Source: Marsupella aquatica (Eukaryota > Marchantiophyta). From it: a stretch of 64,000 nt of DNA. The DNA lies in assembly GCA_973895155.1 (NCBI GenBank), contig OZ316895.1:2232001-2296000 (forward strand), read 5' to 3'. Positions 53,061 to 64,000 of the stretch are shown here, one piece after another. The notes under the pieces were generated by a model. That model was given only the letters and a program-made list of their open reading frames with translations, did no database searches and had not been told where the DNA came from. The position numbers and the translations under genes are program-made. Position 1 is the stretch's first letter. Each line of letters starts with the position of its first letter.

Positions 53061-54690
53061 ATCTCCGTTGCTTCCACTTCACTTCTCCATGAAAGGGCAA
53101 GACGTCTGCTGTTATCCGTTTGAATGTGTACGTTTGTTTCTGCTTTCACTATGTCTTCTAGGTATAACAAAGATTCTCCTGGCTAGTTGATTTTTTTCTC
53201 AGGCAAAATCTCCTTGCTGGTAATAATTTAGTCACGATGGTGAAGGTTGTTTGCTTTTTTGTCATGGAAGCTAGTGCTCGTTTTGCTAGGCTGCTTGTGA
53301 GGACTGTTTACTTGGCTCTGTTTTGGCTTGTTTGTGCTCAGTTCTTTTTGGCTCGACATTGTTTTGGCTCTTCAGGTCTAATTTTGACTTTGTGTTTGTA
53401 GGGTTGCTCAATTTGGCTGTGTGCCCGGTTGCTAAGTGATTTGCCCAGTATCTATCCACAGTTCTTGTTTGTCCATTGTGCCTGGTCTGTTTTACTCTCT
53501 AGTAGTGTTCCGTTTGATTCTCACTTGTCTTTTTTACAGAGGCTTTAGTTGACACATCCAATGTGCAAGGCTTTTGTATCATTTTTTGAGTCAAACTCTG
53601 CTTGGAAGGCTCTTCAAGAACAGTTCAGGGTTCAATTCCCTGTCGGAGCTATGAGGTGACAGGTTTGGAAAAGCACTTAATAGAAACAAATGTGAAAATA
53701 ATCGGAACAGAGGTCACAGGGGCAGCCCTTGGATAAATGGATGGCATTTGTTTCCGCTCAAGTGTCACTAATGATGCTCATGCAATGGGGAAGGATTTAT
53801 GTTTAGAGTTGCCTTTTTATGTTTTTACTGAATGGTTGATAGTATAAAAAGAAAATGATGTCATTTTCTTGTCTATTTTACATCTCGGAAAAAAATTCCA
53901 ACATTGCTGATTTGGGTTAAATGTAAATGTACATTTTCTTTAAAGGGGCAAAAAAATGTATCAAAAGTAACTGTTTCTTTTTGTGCAAAAAGGGTTTGAA
54001 ATTAATCATTAGGGTAGTTATTTTGATAAATGTCTTGTTGTAAAAGCACATCAAAACTCTAATTTATGCTAAAATAAAATAGGCTGAAAAAACGTGAATT
54101 TTTGTGAAAAGATTCATCTCCAAAATGGTGTGTTGTGATGTCAAGATATCAAACAATAGAATTAAAAATATGATTCTATCCTATGTGATATGGTGCTCTG
54201 GATAAGATTTTTCTTTTATCTGGGAAATTTTTTTGAATTTGAATAACATATCAGTCATTGCCTGGGTCATTGCATAACTCACTCCTCAAAGGAAGACGTG
54301 TATAGTACAAAAAAGTCTGCTCTTAAAAATAAAGTAGCATAAGTACAGTTTCTATGGGTTGTGGGCTGTAGTGCCCTCAAGTTGAGAGCTTCTACAACCC
54401 TCTGGGTTTGATAATTTGATTATTGTAACAAGGACATGCAAAAATTCAAGTCCAAGTCATTACTGTAATGTTATCAAGTTTCAGAGATGATTTTCTTTAC
54501 TGGATTTGAATGTGTAAGAGATAATTATACAATAGTTGACTTTCTACTGGGTTTGTTGGTGGGTTTCCAAGATAGTATCTTTGCCTTCTAAGCCCAAAGT
54601 GAACTCATCCCACAGAGGGTAGAAGTCTTGCTCTGGAGCATGCAATTCTGTAGGGTAACCCAAGGGCAACCTACCAATTAGGGTTCTAAC
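53061..54690. other. intergenic, AT-rich
   Basis: No gene is supported. CAGGGTTCAATTCCCTG at 53626-53642 looks like a tRNA T-arm but has no matching tRNA body around it. Confidence 0.4.
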
Positions 54691-54694
54691 AAGG

Positions 54695-54905
54695 GCCTAG
54701 ACCAGGAGGGAGACTCTGAGAAGGTTACACCAGAGTCCCAAAGTGAGTCAGCCAAGGGCTGAAGAGAAACCAATACTCCCACCACTACACTGCACCAACA
54801 CACACACACACACCACCGCCACACCCCTTACATGTGGAGGGGGGATTGAAACCTAGGACCTCTCGTCTAGACTAATCCTCCTGGCCAACTGACGTGAGCT
54901 AGTTG
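54695..54905 (-). mobile_element. tRNA-derived SINE, copy 1
   Basis: Read on the minus strand from about 54905: a box A-like TAGCTCACGTCAGTTGG (54901-54885), then GGATTAG-CTAGA, a box B-like GGTTTCAATCC (54853-54843), CCCTCCACATG, GGGGTGTGG, a TG-rich stretch and GCAGTGTAGTGGTGGGAGTA. The order and motifs fit plant tRNA-derived SINEs of the Au type. Copy 2 at 56993-57140 shares the body. Ends are approximate and no clear target duplication was found. Confidence 0.6.
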
Positions 54906-56990
54906 CTTGATTTTCAAGATTTTAATTTACGGTCACCAGCTTATTGATCTTTACTAGGGGGTCTCAAATACAGGGGTGCAGAATGTTTTTGCAAACAGCC
55001 ACTGCAGTCGGTAACTAGTCCGTGGGTGTCTTTACGTCTGTTGGCCATATTATGACGGAATGTTTTTTGTAGGAACTGTCCTAAGAGACCAGTGAGTCCA
55101 GACCTCTCTGCCAAGTCCATGTGTTTGTGGCAAAATGGCAAAATCTCAATTGTGAGACGGCCTGCATGTGAAGTGACTCTCATAACATAAGACATTTTGA
55201 AATTGGATGATACACGGGCAGCGTTTTTAGTAGTGCCTGTGTGAGGATAATTAATTTGAATGTGCAGAGAATGTGGGAAGCATGTTCAATGTTGTGAGCA
55301 TGGACATTGGTCTTCAAAAGGAAGGAGGATCCAAGCTTGAAGTCCAGGGTGGTATGTCTTTAGAAATGGGACCAAGGTCAACTGTAGCAAGAAGTGCAAT
55401 CATATCTTCACTTGTTGCTGTTGTCCTTTCCTCTGCGCCTCTGTAAATTTCATGACACAAGCACCTTGTTGGCATTATGACAAGACATCTGTGACCTTCT
55501 ATCAAAAATGCTTTGAAGGCGGTCAACTTCAAGTCTGTAGGATTGTCAAGCCTGGGTGTCAAGCTAGTTGAGTGTCTAGTGCATGAACAAAGTTAACAAG
55601 AAAGGACTACACACTGGTTGTGGACCCCCATGGGAAGTTCCTTCCAAAATTCTTGGATGTATGTGTAGCCACATGAACATGATTTGTCAAAAACAAGAAC
55701 TGTTACCTACATATGCAAGAACCAAACTTGACTATTAGTGTTTGAGACAAAGCCAAACAAAAATAGTTAGACCCTATAACTGTAAAAACAATGGAAAACT
55801 GAAAAATAAATTTCAAGTAAGCAAAGAAAAGGGTAAAACAGGGGTGAGATAAAATAATATTTGGATGAGATGTGATTGATATATCAATGTTTTCTGGTAA
55901 TCTATTTCAATTTTCTATTTAATTTACACATTTTTGAAATAATGACAAGCAGAAAGGAACTTCTCAATTACTCTAACATTTACCAAGGCAACATAATAAA
56001 CCCAAGAAACTTTTCAACTGTCTTCTATATAACATTTACCAAGGTAACTAAAGAAACCCTTGGTTTGGCTACTATGGATTAAGGAGTAACAAGCAAAGGT
56101 AAGAAACATGATGATAGCTACTATGGGTATGGGAATACTGAGTGTTAGATATTGCTCTAGTCTTGTGACTCATGCGCTAACCACAGTTAGGCTAACTCAG
56201 GTTAGGACTTAGCTAATGTTAGCGGTAGTGCTGTTGTGTATTAAGCCAGGGCTGATGCCAGACCCTGGTGGAACTTAGACTCATTGTTACGGAACTAGTT
56301 GAGAGATAGAGAGAGCTTGTGCTGTGGATGCTTGGTATAGCCCGGTCGGCCTAGAGTGCAGTAAAGCTCTTGTGTGTTCCCGTGGACGTAGCCTCATGTG
56401 GAGGTGAACCACGTATCTCTTTGTGTCGACTATTGTGCGTTGGATGGTTCATGGGCTTGTCGTTGCGAATGTCGTCTATGCTTAACACTGAGGAGCATTA
56501 AGAACTTTCAACTACCATTCCCATAGTCTAATAGTAGTTGTAGTTCCCTATTCATATCCATGTCACGCCCTTCATCGTTGGATGACCTGTTGTCAACCCA
56601 TGGCTAAGTAAACCGAAGGCACATTGTGATATTCAAAAAAATGGTTGGCAATCTACTAAAAGCCAGAAGCTCAGAATGCCTTTAAAGTCTTGGGGGGGCA
56701 TTCACTAACATTATATACATAAAAATACATAGAGAAAGGTGAAGATGGAGCACCCAGTGTGGAACCACACTTAGTTTTGTGAGTTTTTTTTATCATTGTT
56801 TCACTCCTATCTTTTTTTATTATTCCCAAATTCCCTAAACCAAAAAATGTAATGCCCCATCAATCTAGGCATACTCAACCCAAAACTATAGTGATTGCAC
56901 CTTGTAATTTACTCTATCCCACTCTCTATCTCTACCCTGCCAACTCGATATCCCCCTGAAATTGACTCTACCCGGCTCTGTATTGCCACC
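54906..56990. other. intergenic, AT-rich
   Basis: No gene was seen. CCAAGGCAACATAATAAACCC and ATTTACCAAGGTAACTAAAGA are near-duplicates at about 55980-56055. Confidence 0.35.
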
Positions 56991-56992
56991 CT

Positions 56993-57140
56993 TGTCAACT
57001 GAGGGTTGAACCAAGGCCAACTAGATGGGGAGAAACCAGGACTGCCACCACTACACCTCACCCACACATACCCCTCCACACCTCTTATGTGTGATGTAAG
57101 ACCTCTCACTTCTAGGCTAATCCCATGGCCAACTCATCAA
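56993..57140 (-). mobile_element. tRNA-derived SINE, copy 2 (degenerate)
   Basis: On the minus strand this copy has GAGTTGGCCATGGGATTAGC, CTAGAAGTGAGAGGTC, GTGTGGAGGGG, then TGTAGTGGTGGCAGT, CTGGTTTCTCC and GTTGGCC, colinear with copy 1. Box B has been lost by a small deletion, so this copy should be inactive. Confidence 0.55.
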
Positions 57141-57654
57141 AGCCTGTTGGTTAATTTTTGGCTCGGGTTCACACTACTCACGAGCTAAGTTTTCTCGCGG
57201 GATGAATTCTCGTGTGTGGACCCATTAATTTTGTTCTGGGTTATAGATTCCCAAGCCATGTTCGTTCTTGCCCCATTGACAATTCTAGTGTATTGCTGGA
57301 ATTAGTGCTTTGACGAGAACTATTTCATAAGTGCATTTTCAAACATTTGTCTCTCGAAAGAAGCCAACCAATTTCCTTCTGTAATGCAGAGTCCAGATCC
57401 GTCACCTCGCCGCTAATGCATATAAAGCTTAATTGTTCCTAGCCTCTCAATATATTCCTTCACATTCATATCTTTCATCTTTCCTTTGCTTATAAAGAGC
57501 CATTCCTTCTCTCACCCAACTCTTTGCAATAATATGAAACCACTTCTGTATGATCTCACCTTGAAATCAGATAATTAAGACTTTCCTACTGCACCTATAT
57601 CACAATCTCATGAACTCGTTTGAACTACGGATGTAGTTTTATGTCATTTCCGGA

Positions 57655-57930
57655 TTGACACGAGAAAATTGGGCATCTCCCACTTTCCACACTACGATCT
57701 CTAAGGCGGCGATTCTGCAAGTGCGAGTATAGATGTTAGTGTTCCCATGTAGGAAATCATAATCAGACGCCCAATCAAGTCCTGTGACTTTTGATTGGGG
57801 TTTGAGACGAGCAAATGGGGCTTCTCAGGCTTCCGAAACACGATCTCAAAGGATGCGATTCTACAAGCACGACGAAAGATCCTAGTGTTCCTACGTAGGA
57901 AATCACAATCAAAGCCTTGTGACTTTCCTT
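57655..57930. repeat. diverged tandem duplication, about 115-180 bp
   Basis: ACACTACGATCTCTAAGGCG ... GTAGGAAATCATAATCA (about 57688-57765) is repeated as ACACGATCTCAAAGGATGCG ... GTAGGAAATCACAATCA (about 57838-57912). Neither copy looks coding. Confidence 0.65.
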
Positions 57931-58294
57931 TTGTTGCAAATTCAGCACAAAGAAACATAAGGAATGCATTCAGAGAATCTTTCACCAAACGAAAGATAAC
58001 CTAAAGCAAAGAAGAAGAGTCTAACAATAGCCCATTCAATGTATGCAGTTACTCTTACTGGAATTTGGTGTAATTGTTCAAGACGAACACTATCGAATTG
58101 CATTCGTTCTACGTTGATTGGTTTTTCTGAAATTTATCATTTGGTATCCATCAAGTCATGGCACAAAGTCATGCAAGCAATGAAAAGAGTAGGGGAAGAA
58201 ATTTAATCAGGCATCGATCAAGACCAAGCCGTTTGACTTCTCATTTTAATCGACACATTTCCGAATGAAATTTACTTTCCTACTGTGTCTGTAG

Positions 58295-58577
58295 ATATGC
58301 TATTCCTGTGAGCACGCGCAATGGGACTGAGATAGCATGGAGATCGCCAGCACCAAAGCCTACATGGAAACCGCCTTACTCGTACATGAAACGCCTTGAA
58401 GAAGAAGCCCGATCGAGGGACATCAACGTTGTGCACAACTTGACGCAGCTTGAGAGAGAGAGTAGGGCTGCTACTCCCATTCAGAGAAAAAAGGCGCTGC
58501 AACCATCGAAAAAACCGCTCTCACCATGGCAGCGAGCAGATTTCCATACAACCATGTTGAACAGGCTCAAGCGTTGA
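58295..58577 (+). CDS. isolated terminal exon-like ORF, unknown protein
   Basis: After an acceptor-like TTTCCTACTGTGTCTGTAG (58276-58294) the frame A|TAT GCT ATT CCT runs 94 residues to a stop at 58577. The residues look selected: STRNGTEIAWRSPAPKPTWK, PPYSYMKRLEEEARSRDINV, then LERESRAATP, KKPLSPWQRADFHTTMLNRL and a final KR. It is basic and probably helical at EEEARSRDINVVHNL. There is no ATG before the core, so it should be the last exon of a gene whose earlier exons I could not find, or a gene fragment. I do not recognise the family. Confidence 0.4.
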
Positions 58578-61500
58578 AACCGTTTGTCTAATGTGATTTT
58601 CAGCATGATTTATCGTGGCCTCCCAATTACTATCATGTCTTTCAAGTATTCTTGAGATGTACGAGTAAACGCCAATGGCCATGTATGCATTAGAGTTTTG
58701 GATTCTTTTCGGTACCGTCGTTCTTTTGATCAATTCCAAGAAGAGAGCTTAGATGGGCACAGGCCTCTTTGAATAGAAATTCATTCTTTGAATAGAACTG
58801 TCAGCAATCTAATGTCCATTCGATCTTGTTGATTAGGTTGCATCTACTCATATCAACTAGGCAAAAGACGAATTGAACCATTGCCGACAACCTAGAGATA
58901 AATGAACTAAATTTTACAGGAGCAGTTAGGCAACACAGTACATGCAAACCGTAGCGCCTCCATATCGAGCCGAGGAGGCAGATGCAATCTACCACTAGGA
59001 GGACACTTGGAGAGAAAAGAAAATAGGCAAACAATAGAAATTCAAGGACAACTAACCCTCAAAGAATACAGCTGCATGAGACTAACCGCAAAAGCGGTGG
59101 GAAAGGTGTGGATTACGTTGAAAGTGGATGTATTTCAAATCGATGATCTATTTGAAGGACCGCATTCAATTGAAGGGAATCTTGAATGTGATGTTTTAGA
59201 CTTAAGTTCTGGACAATAGAAAAATTTAGCGAAGAAGTGATCATCCAGAAACACATCTGAAATTGAGCTACAACAGGAATGATCGGGACAGGTGTGGGTT
59301 ACGGTGTATGTGGATAGGGTTTAAATTGAAAGGTAATTGAAGGATAGCTATGAAAGGAACAGAACAGTAACCCTATTTAATTGAATTCATTTCTGAATCT
59401 TAATTGTGGGAACAATACTAGGCATCGGTTAAGGGATTTCGCTAATATGTAGAAGTAATATTTCTCTAGTATTCTTCATTAAGGCTTTCCATGGACATGA
59501 TCCCTTCGAAGTAATCAAACTCAGTAATTTGTTACTCTCACAATATCTGCCACCATGTGGCTCGTTTTCTAAGATTGTCCTTGCATATATGTAAAAATTT
59601 GGAATCAAATAGGTTAGGTTTGATACATGGAGCCCATTTAAATTTCAATCTAAGTATTACGTACTGATGTCGTCAAAGCAAAGGAAGAGAAGCTTCACCG
59701 CGAATATCTATGAGAGACAAAATATACGTTCTTTCAGTGCCAGCAAAAGCTTTCGTACGAGCTATCACAGTGCCAGACAAGGCTTCTAAGGATTGTATCG
59801 ACGTGTTTCCCAGCCAGTAAGACTTTCTGCAGTAAAGCCTCTTTAGCTCGTACATAATAGCTAACTAAAGCCATGTCGACAATACTGCAAAGTGGCCAAG
59901 ATAAAACCGTACCAGCTAAAGAACTACTGCAGCAGTGGTGCACTGAAAGGTGGAAGAGTACTGTAAGAGTGTGCCAGTTACAACCTCTTTTGGGTGTGTA
60001 CGAGATTCCACTAGCAGAAGACCAACCAAATCAAAGCATTTTTGGGTGGAGGTAGCTCAAGAGAGTGGTCGAGAAAATGACTTGCGGCTGTTGATACAGT
60101 CGCCAGATGTCTAGTTTTCCATAAGATGATTCAAAAAATCAGAGACGCGTGTGTTACAAAGCTGACCTGCACGGAGATTGAAGGACTGCTCGAGACCCAA
60201 AAACAGGGACTGATCGTTACGAACAGGACAGTACTTTGTCGCTAAGGTATCTCTGCCTGAGGTGGCTAGCAAAGATTGTGACAATTGTAACCTCGGCAGA
60301 TTTCTGCAGCCTAAGTTATCTCGTGCAGGGTCTTGCAAATGTCAGAAAAGAAGGCTGGAACATTTCTAAGTTGCCAGAAAAGGGGGTGGAGACGAGATGC
60401 TAGATTGAATTCCATGGAACTTTGGAGATAATTAGCTTTTGGGTGGCCAAATGCCAGTCTTGAATCTTCATGGGATACGTTTCCCTTTGTTATCCATGGA
60501 TTCCCGCATGGATTCTCCAGCACGGGGCACTCCCACCTCACAATTGCTGTGTTCTAGCACTAGACCGAAATACCTCCAACAGGCGACTTTAGGCGGGTCG
60601 ACCACGTCAGATGAGGCATGATTGTACATCGGAAAAACTTCACTGTTTAGAAGCCACCGTGGAAATCTTTTGAGACCTTCAGAAAAATGCCCACAGCTTT
60701 AATTTATTGTGTATTTGATGAAGCAAGTGAGTCCACTATACCATGGTCCCCTGGTACTGAACGAAGAAGACCGGATAGGTTTAATTCTTGGAATTTGATG
60801 GAGGACAAACACTTTGGGGACATTCACAATGCCGAGTCTCACCGGAGTCTGAGAGTAGCGAGGATTCTCTCAAGGGTTGTCAGGGTCATCATGGAGTGGA
60901 TGACTTCTCCAACAGTTCTTGACGCGTGGCGGACAATTCCCTGAAAGCAATGAAGTTTCTTGAGGATCAGTGTGAGCTAGCTGTATGGCGCATTGAATAT
61001 AGAATCTCATTCTGCAAAATCTAGAGAACTTCCTTCCTGCAAAGTGTCCATACATCGAGTATATGGAAGGAAGGTTCCTCGCTCAGAATTAGATGGAGGC
61101 ACCTCACGAGAGAACGGGGGGCACCAAGGAAAATTGAGGGCTGTAGGAACAATTTCTCTAAGCAGAGATGACTGTTACTACGCAAGTCTTACTTTAAGAA
61201 TGATATATGTTGTCGATGAATTAACGTCAAATACACAACATAAATATTCTTATAACAGAAACCTATCAAAATGATCGATAAAAGTTTAGAACTGATGGCT
61301 TTTAAGGCAAATGTAGTCTCTGTGCATAACATGCCTGGTTTGTGTTGGGGTAAAGTGGACTTAGTAGCTAGAAAACCAAGTCTGGAAGCTACCGGACCTC
61401 TTTGCATTGCACTGAAAGTACAAAACTCACCCCGAAAAAGTTGCCTGTTTTCTCAGCAGAAAGATTACCATTTTTCCTTGGTAGTAATCTCCAACAGGGA

Positions 61501-64000
61501 CACTGCACCACATCTGACGTAGAACCACCTAAATCAGGAGAAATTCCCAAACATCTAGCACGTAAGGCCAAAAAACATAGAAGGGCAGAGCCCCATAGTG
61601 GCCATGAGGCAAACAGGATTTCGTGCGGGGCATGAGAAATCTGTTTCACTCAGAGTGTATACATTAGTCCAATTTATATATAGCCTATCCCAATGTGATG
61701 AGTTGTCCTACATAGTTGCGTCAAAAATCGACACTTCAATCCTTAATTGGCCAGATAGTTGAAACTAGTCCAAATTACTTGTGCTGAACGAGATTTTCCA
61801 TCCTGGCTGAAAGAACCATTTGAACATCTCTTCCCAGGTTTATTAAATGAAGCCGCACGCATCCCCCCACACTGAGAACCTCGTTAATGAAACCAGTGTG
61901 TGTATCAGATGCCTCTCGCAAGAATCAAAACTAGGCTAATGTACCAACCATGCTCGCTATACTGTAGACTAGACCAAAAATTGCCTAACTGCTCAATTCT
62001 TCATGTCTTACCTGAACAGTAGACACTGGAGAATAAACGAATGCCGAGCTCCCTCGCTGTGAAGATTATTGTCGTTGGAGGTGATGATGTTCCCCATGAT
62101 TCCGCCGGATTCTGTATTACAGCCATGTTTGTTCTGTATTCTGTACTTCCGCAACGACAAAGTACTCGAAGCTCTTATTGCTTAAAAAACATCTTCTTGG
62201 AACTCTACAATGGAAAAATTACTTGAAATGCTCATATGACATGAGCAACTCTCTCTGGAAAATGGATTTCTCAACAATACTCCTTTAAAATAAAATCTAA
62301 GGTAGCTTTGCAGCAGCAAAATAAGTAATAGTAAAACCCTTCCTTAACACAAGAACTACATTCTATGAAAAATAGTATTCTGTTAATATGTTTTGCAAAC
62401 TAAAATGTCCTTTGGCTTTGCAATGGCACAATTATTACCGTTAGGTAACAAGAACAACACTCTATGAAAATCAAGAATTTCCCCTTAGTTTTCTCGGTGT
62501 CAATTGTTCCACTGGTTCATGGGTCGTTGTGTTGTTTGCTATCTTTTCTTTGGGGTTTAAATTGGTTGTGTTGTCCATTATAAATTATATTCTTGAAGAA
62601 ATTGAGTTCATTTTATATTTTTTTTGGTAGTAATTGAAGAAACTATTTGGCGTGCTATGAGTAAAATATGAAGTACGTGTTCAGTCTGCACGTATTTTCT
62701 TTGCCCATAAACGGCAGATAAGGTGCTCAAACACCTCAATGTACCTTACTTTTTGTCTAATTTTTTAACTCTGAAAACATGGTTAAGAGTACTATCTGGA
62801 GGGAAAAGGCTAATAAGAGAATAAAACCCCCAAATGAAGCCAAGCTTGCAATCAAGACTCCTACTGTAAGTGACATGATATCTCTTGGACATTAAGTGAT
62901 CATGAAATAAGAGCCAAGATTCTTTTGGACAGAAATGATATCTCACAGGGAAGTTATGGAGAGAAGTGTAAAGAACAACATTCAAGCATATCTTTGTGTA
63001 TTAGTCCAGTCAATCCAAGTTTGGATCGTCCATGGGAGCCTCACGGACAAGATATGAGTCCATCCTCGCTTTAAGGTCTCAAAACATTGCTCTGTCACAT
63101 TAAATGTAAATTTGTAGGACAGTGTGTCCACTGAACCTTTGTATATGTGAACGGTGAGTGCGGTGTGTATATGTGAACGGTCAGTGTGGTATGTGAGAAT
63201 GAACACAAATTACACCGAAATTGGCCGCAATGTGCTCTAGTATTGCTGGCTGACAAAATTATAGAATGATATAATTCAATGTCCGAAGACTGCTAGCAAA
63301 AAATAGTTCCACCTGGGGTTTATATTCATTCAACAAACGGTACATTGAACAAGTCCATTAAATCTATTGCCTACAATAGCTTTTACCACTCAAATGGTTC
63401 TTGTCAATGAGTATTATAATGACACAATGGTTCTTGTCATTGAGGATTATAATGATGTTGACATCATTTGGCACCACACTCGTTCAGTACTTGCAAAACT
63501 CATCCTCAATTTTTCTGTCATTATAAGTAGAGTTTTGGACTGATTTCTATGCTGGGAAAGGTCCTAAGATATCGTCAATCTTGTGGGCCGGAATAAGTGT
63601 TTATTTGAATGCAATGAATTAGTTGGGTATAACAAACTTGTGTGTAGAACGAGAACATACCAAGGTGCGTAGGCAAACAGAATCCATTTAAGGAACGGGT
63701 TCGTTTACTAATGCCAACCATTCCTGATGGCGCGATATCAGAACGATATTTGACGCGATTAGGGTCGGCTCATGTTAAGACGAATGCTGACAAATTTTTT
63801 GTATCATCCACTCGATCATCCACCAATTCCACATTCAGTTTCAATAAAATAAATGCACACTGAAACTTCAACGAGCATAGCACTTCACCAAAAGATTACC
63901 ATCGAGTCAACGCCATATCAGCTGCGATAAAACTACGCAAGTAGTTACAGCTAGAGACGGACTGGAACAGTTCTAAGAAGCAAAGATTCCGTAACATTAA
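58578..64000. other. intergenic, no gene recognised
   Basis: AT-rich DNA with short open frames of random composition. Small tandem repeats: TATATGTGAACGGT(G/C)AGTG-GGT twice near 63137-63190, TGGTTCTTGTCA(A/T)TGAG(T/G)ATTATAATGA twice near 63395-63455, and AAGAAC-ACA-TCTATGAAAA twice near 62350 and 62450. No RNA gene was seen. Confidence 0.45.

Noticed and set aside
53626-53642. T-arm-like CAGGGTTCAATTCCCTG as a tRNA gene
   Set aside because: No acceptor, D or anticodon stems can be built upstream, and the box B match is imperfect.

Overview
The window is nuclear DNA of a land plant, most likely a non-seed one (moss, liverwort, hornwort or lycophyte grade). The genes are split by short GT-AG introns and encode plant-type proteins: an organellar lysyl-tRNA synthetase, a BLISTER homologue, a eukaryotic TENA_E, THI4/THI1 with a plastid-type leader, a plant-type eL43, and a tRNA-Asp(GTC). 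The non-seed placement is inference. It rests on a TPP riboswitch behind THI4, on LINE and SINE debris, and on an intact non-LTR element with a restriction-like endonuclease domain. The species cannot be fixed from the sequence alone.

Layout: 0.5-1.7 kb is a decayed minisatellite interrupted by a 5'-truncated LINE. 2.8-6.3 kb is a Ser/Arg/Pro-rich gene with 24-residue tandem repeats. 6.3-7.3 and 10.1-11.3 kb are two copies of one repeat, placed either side of the ribosomal protein eL43 gene (minus, 8.8-9.6 kb). Then follow tRNA-Asp (minus, 12.5 kb), TENA_E (plus, 12.8-14.0 kb), a CAG-rich tract, a cyclophilin-E-type RRM gene (minus, 16.0-17.1 kb) and the 14-exon LysRS gene (minus, 20.1-24.6 kb). 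A MULE-type foldback element sits 0.2 kb upstream of the LysRS start. BLISTER fills 29.7-37.5 kb (plus, 13 exons). A field of tandem duplications at 38.6-40.6 kb leads to THI4 (minus, 41.6-43.0 kb) with its 3'-UTR TPP riboswitch at 41.29-41.37 kb. From 43.2 kb on the DNA is mostly transposon-derived: a dispersed repeat, a 1.6 kb LINE with a 13-bp target duplication, a tandem-monomer array followed by an intact 1131-codon reverse transcriptase ORF (49.4-52.8 kb), two tRNA-derived SINE copies (54.7 and 57.0 kb), and an isolated exon-like ORF at 58.3 kb. The rest to 64 kb is AT-rich and apparently gene-free.

Functional theme: two thiamin genes lie 28 kb apart. THI4 makes the thiazole precursor, and TENA_E is of the salvage family that handles thiamin breakdown products. 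THI4 carries a TPP sensor behind its stop codon, with a strong 5' splice site 17 nt after the stop and a pyrimidine-rich 3' splice site just past the aptamer. That is the kind of layout by which plants control THIC through 3'-UTR splicing. Both thiamin genes also appear to use a rare GC-AG intron. All exon coordinates were placed by eye from splice signals, reading phase and protein similarity recalled from memory.
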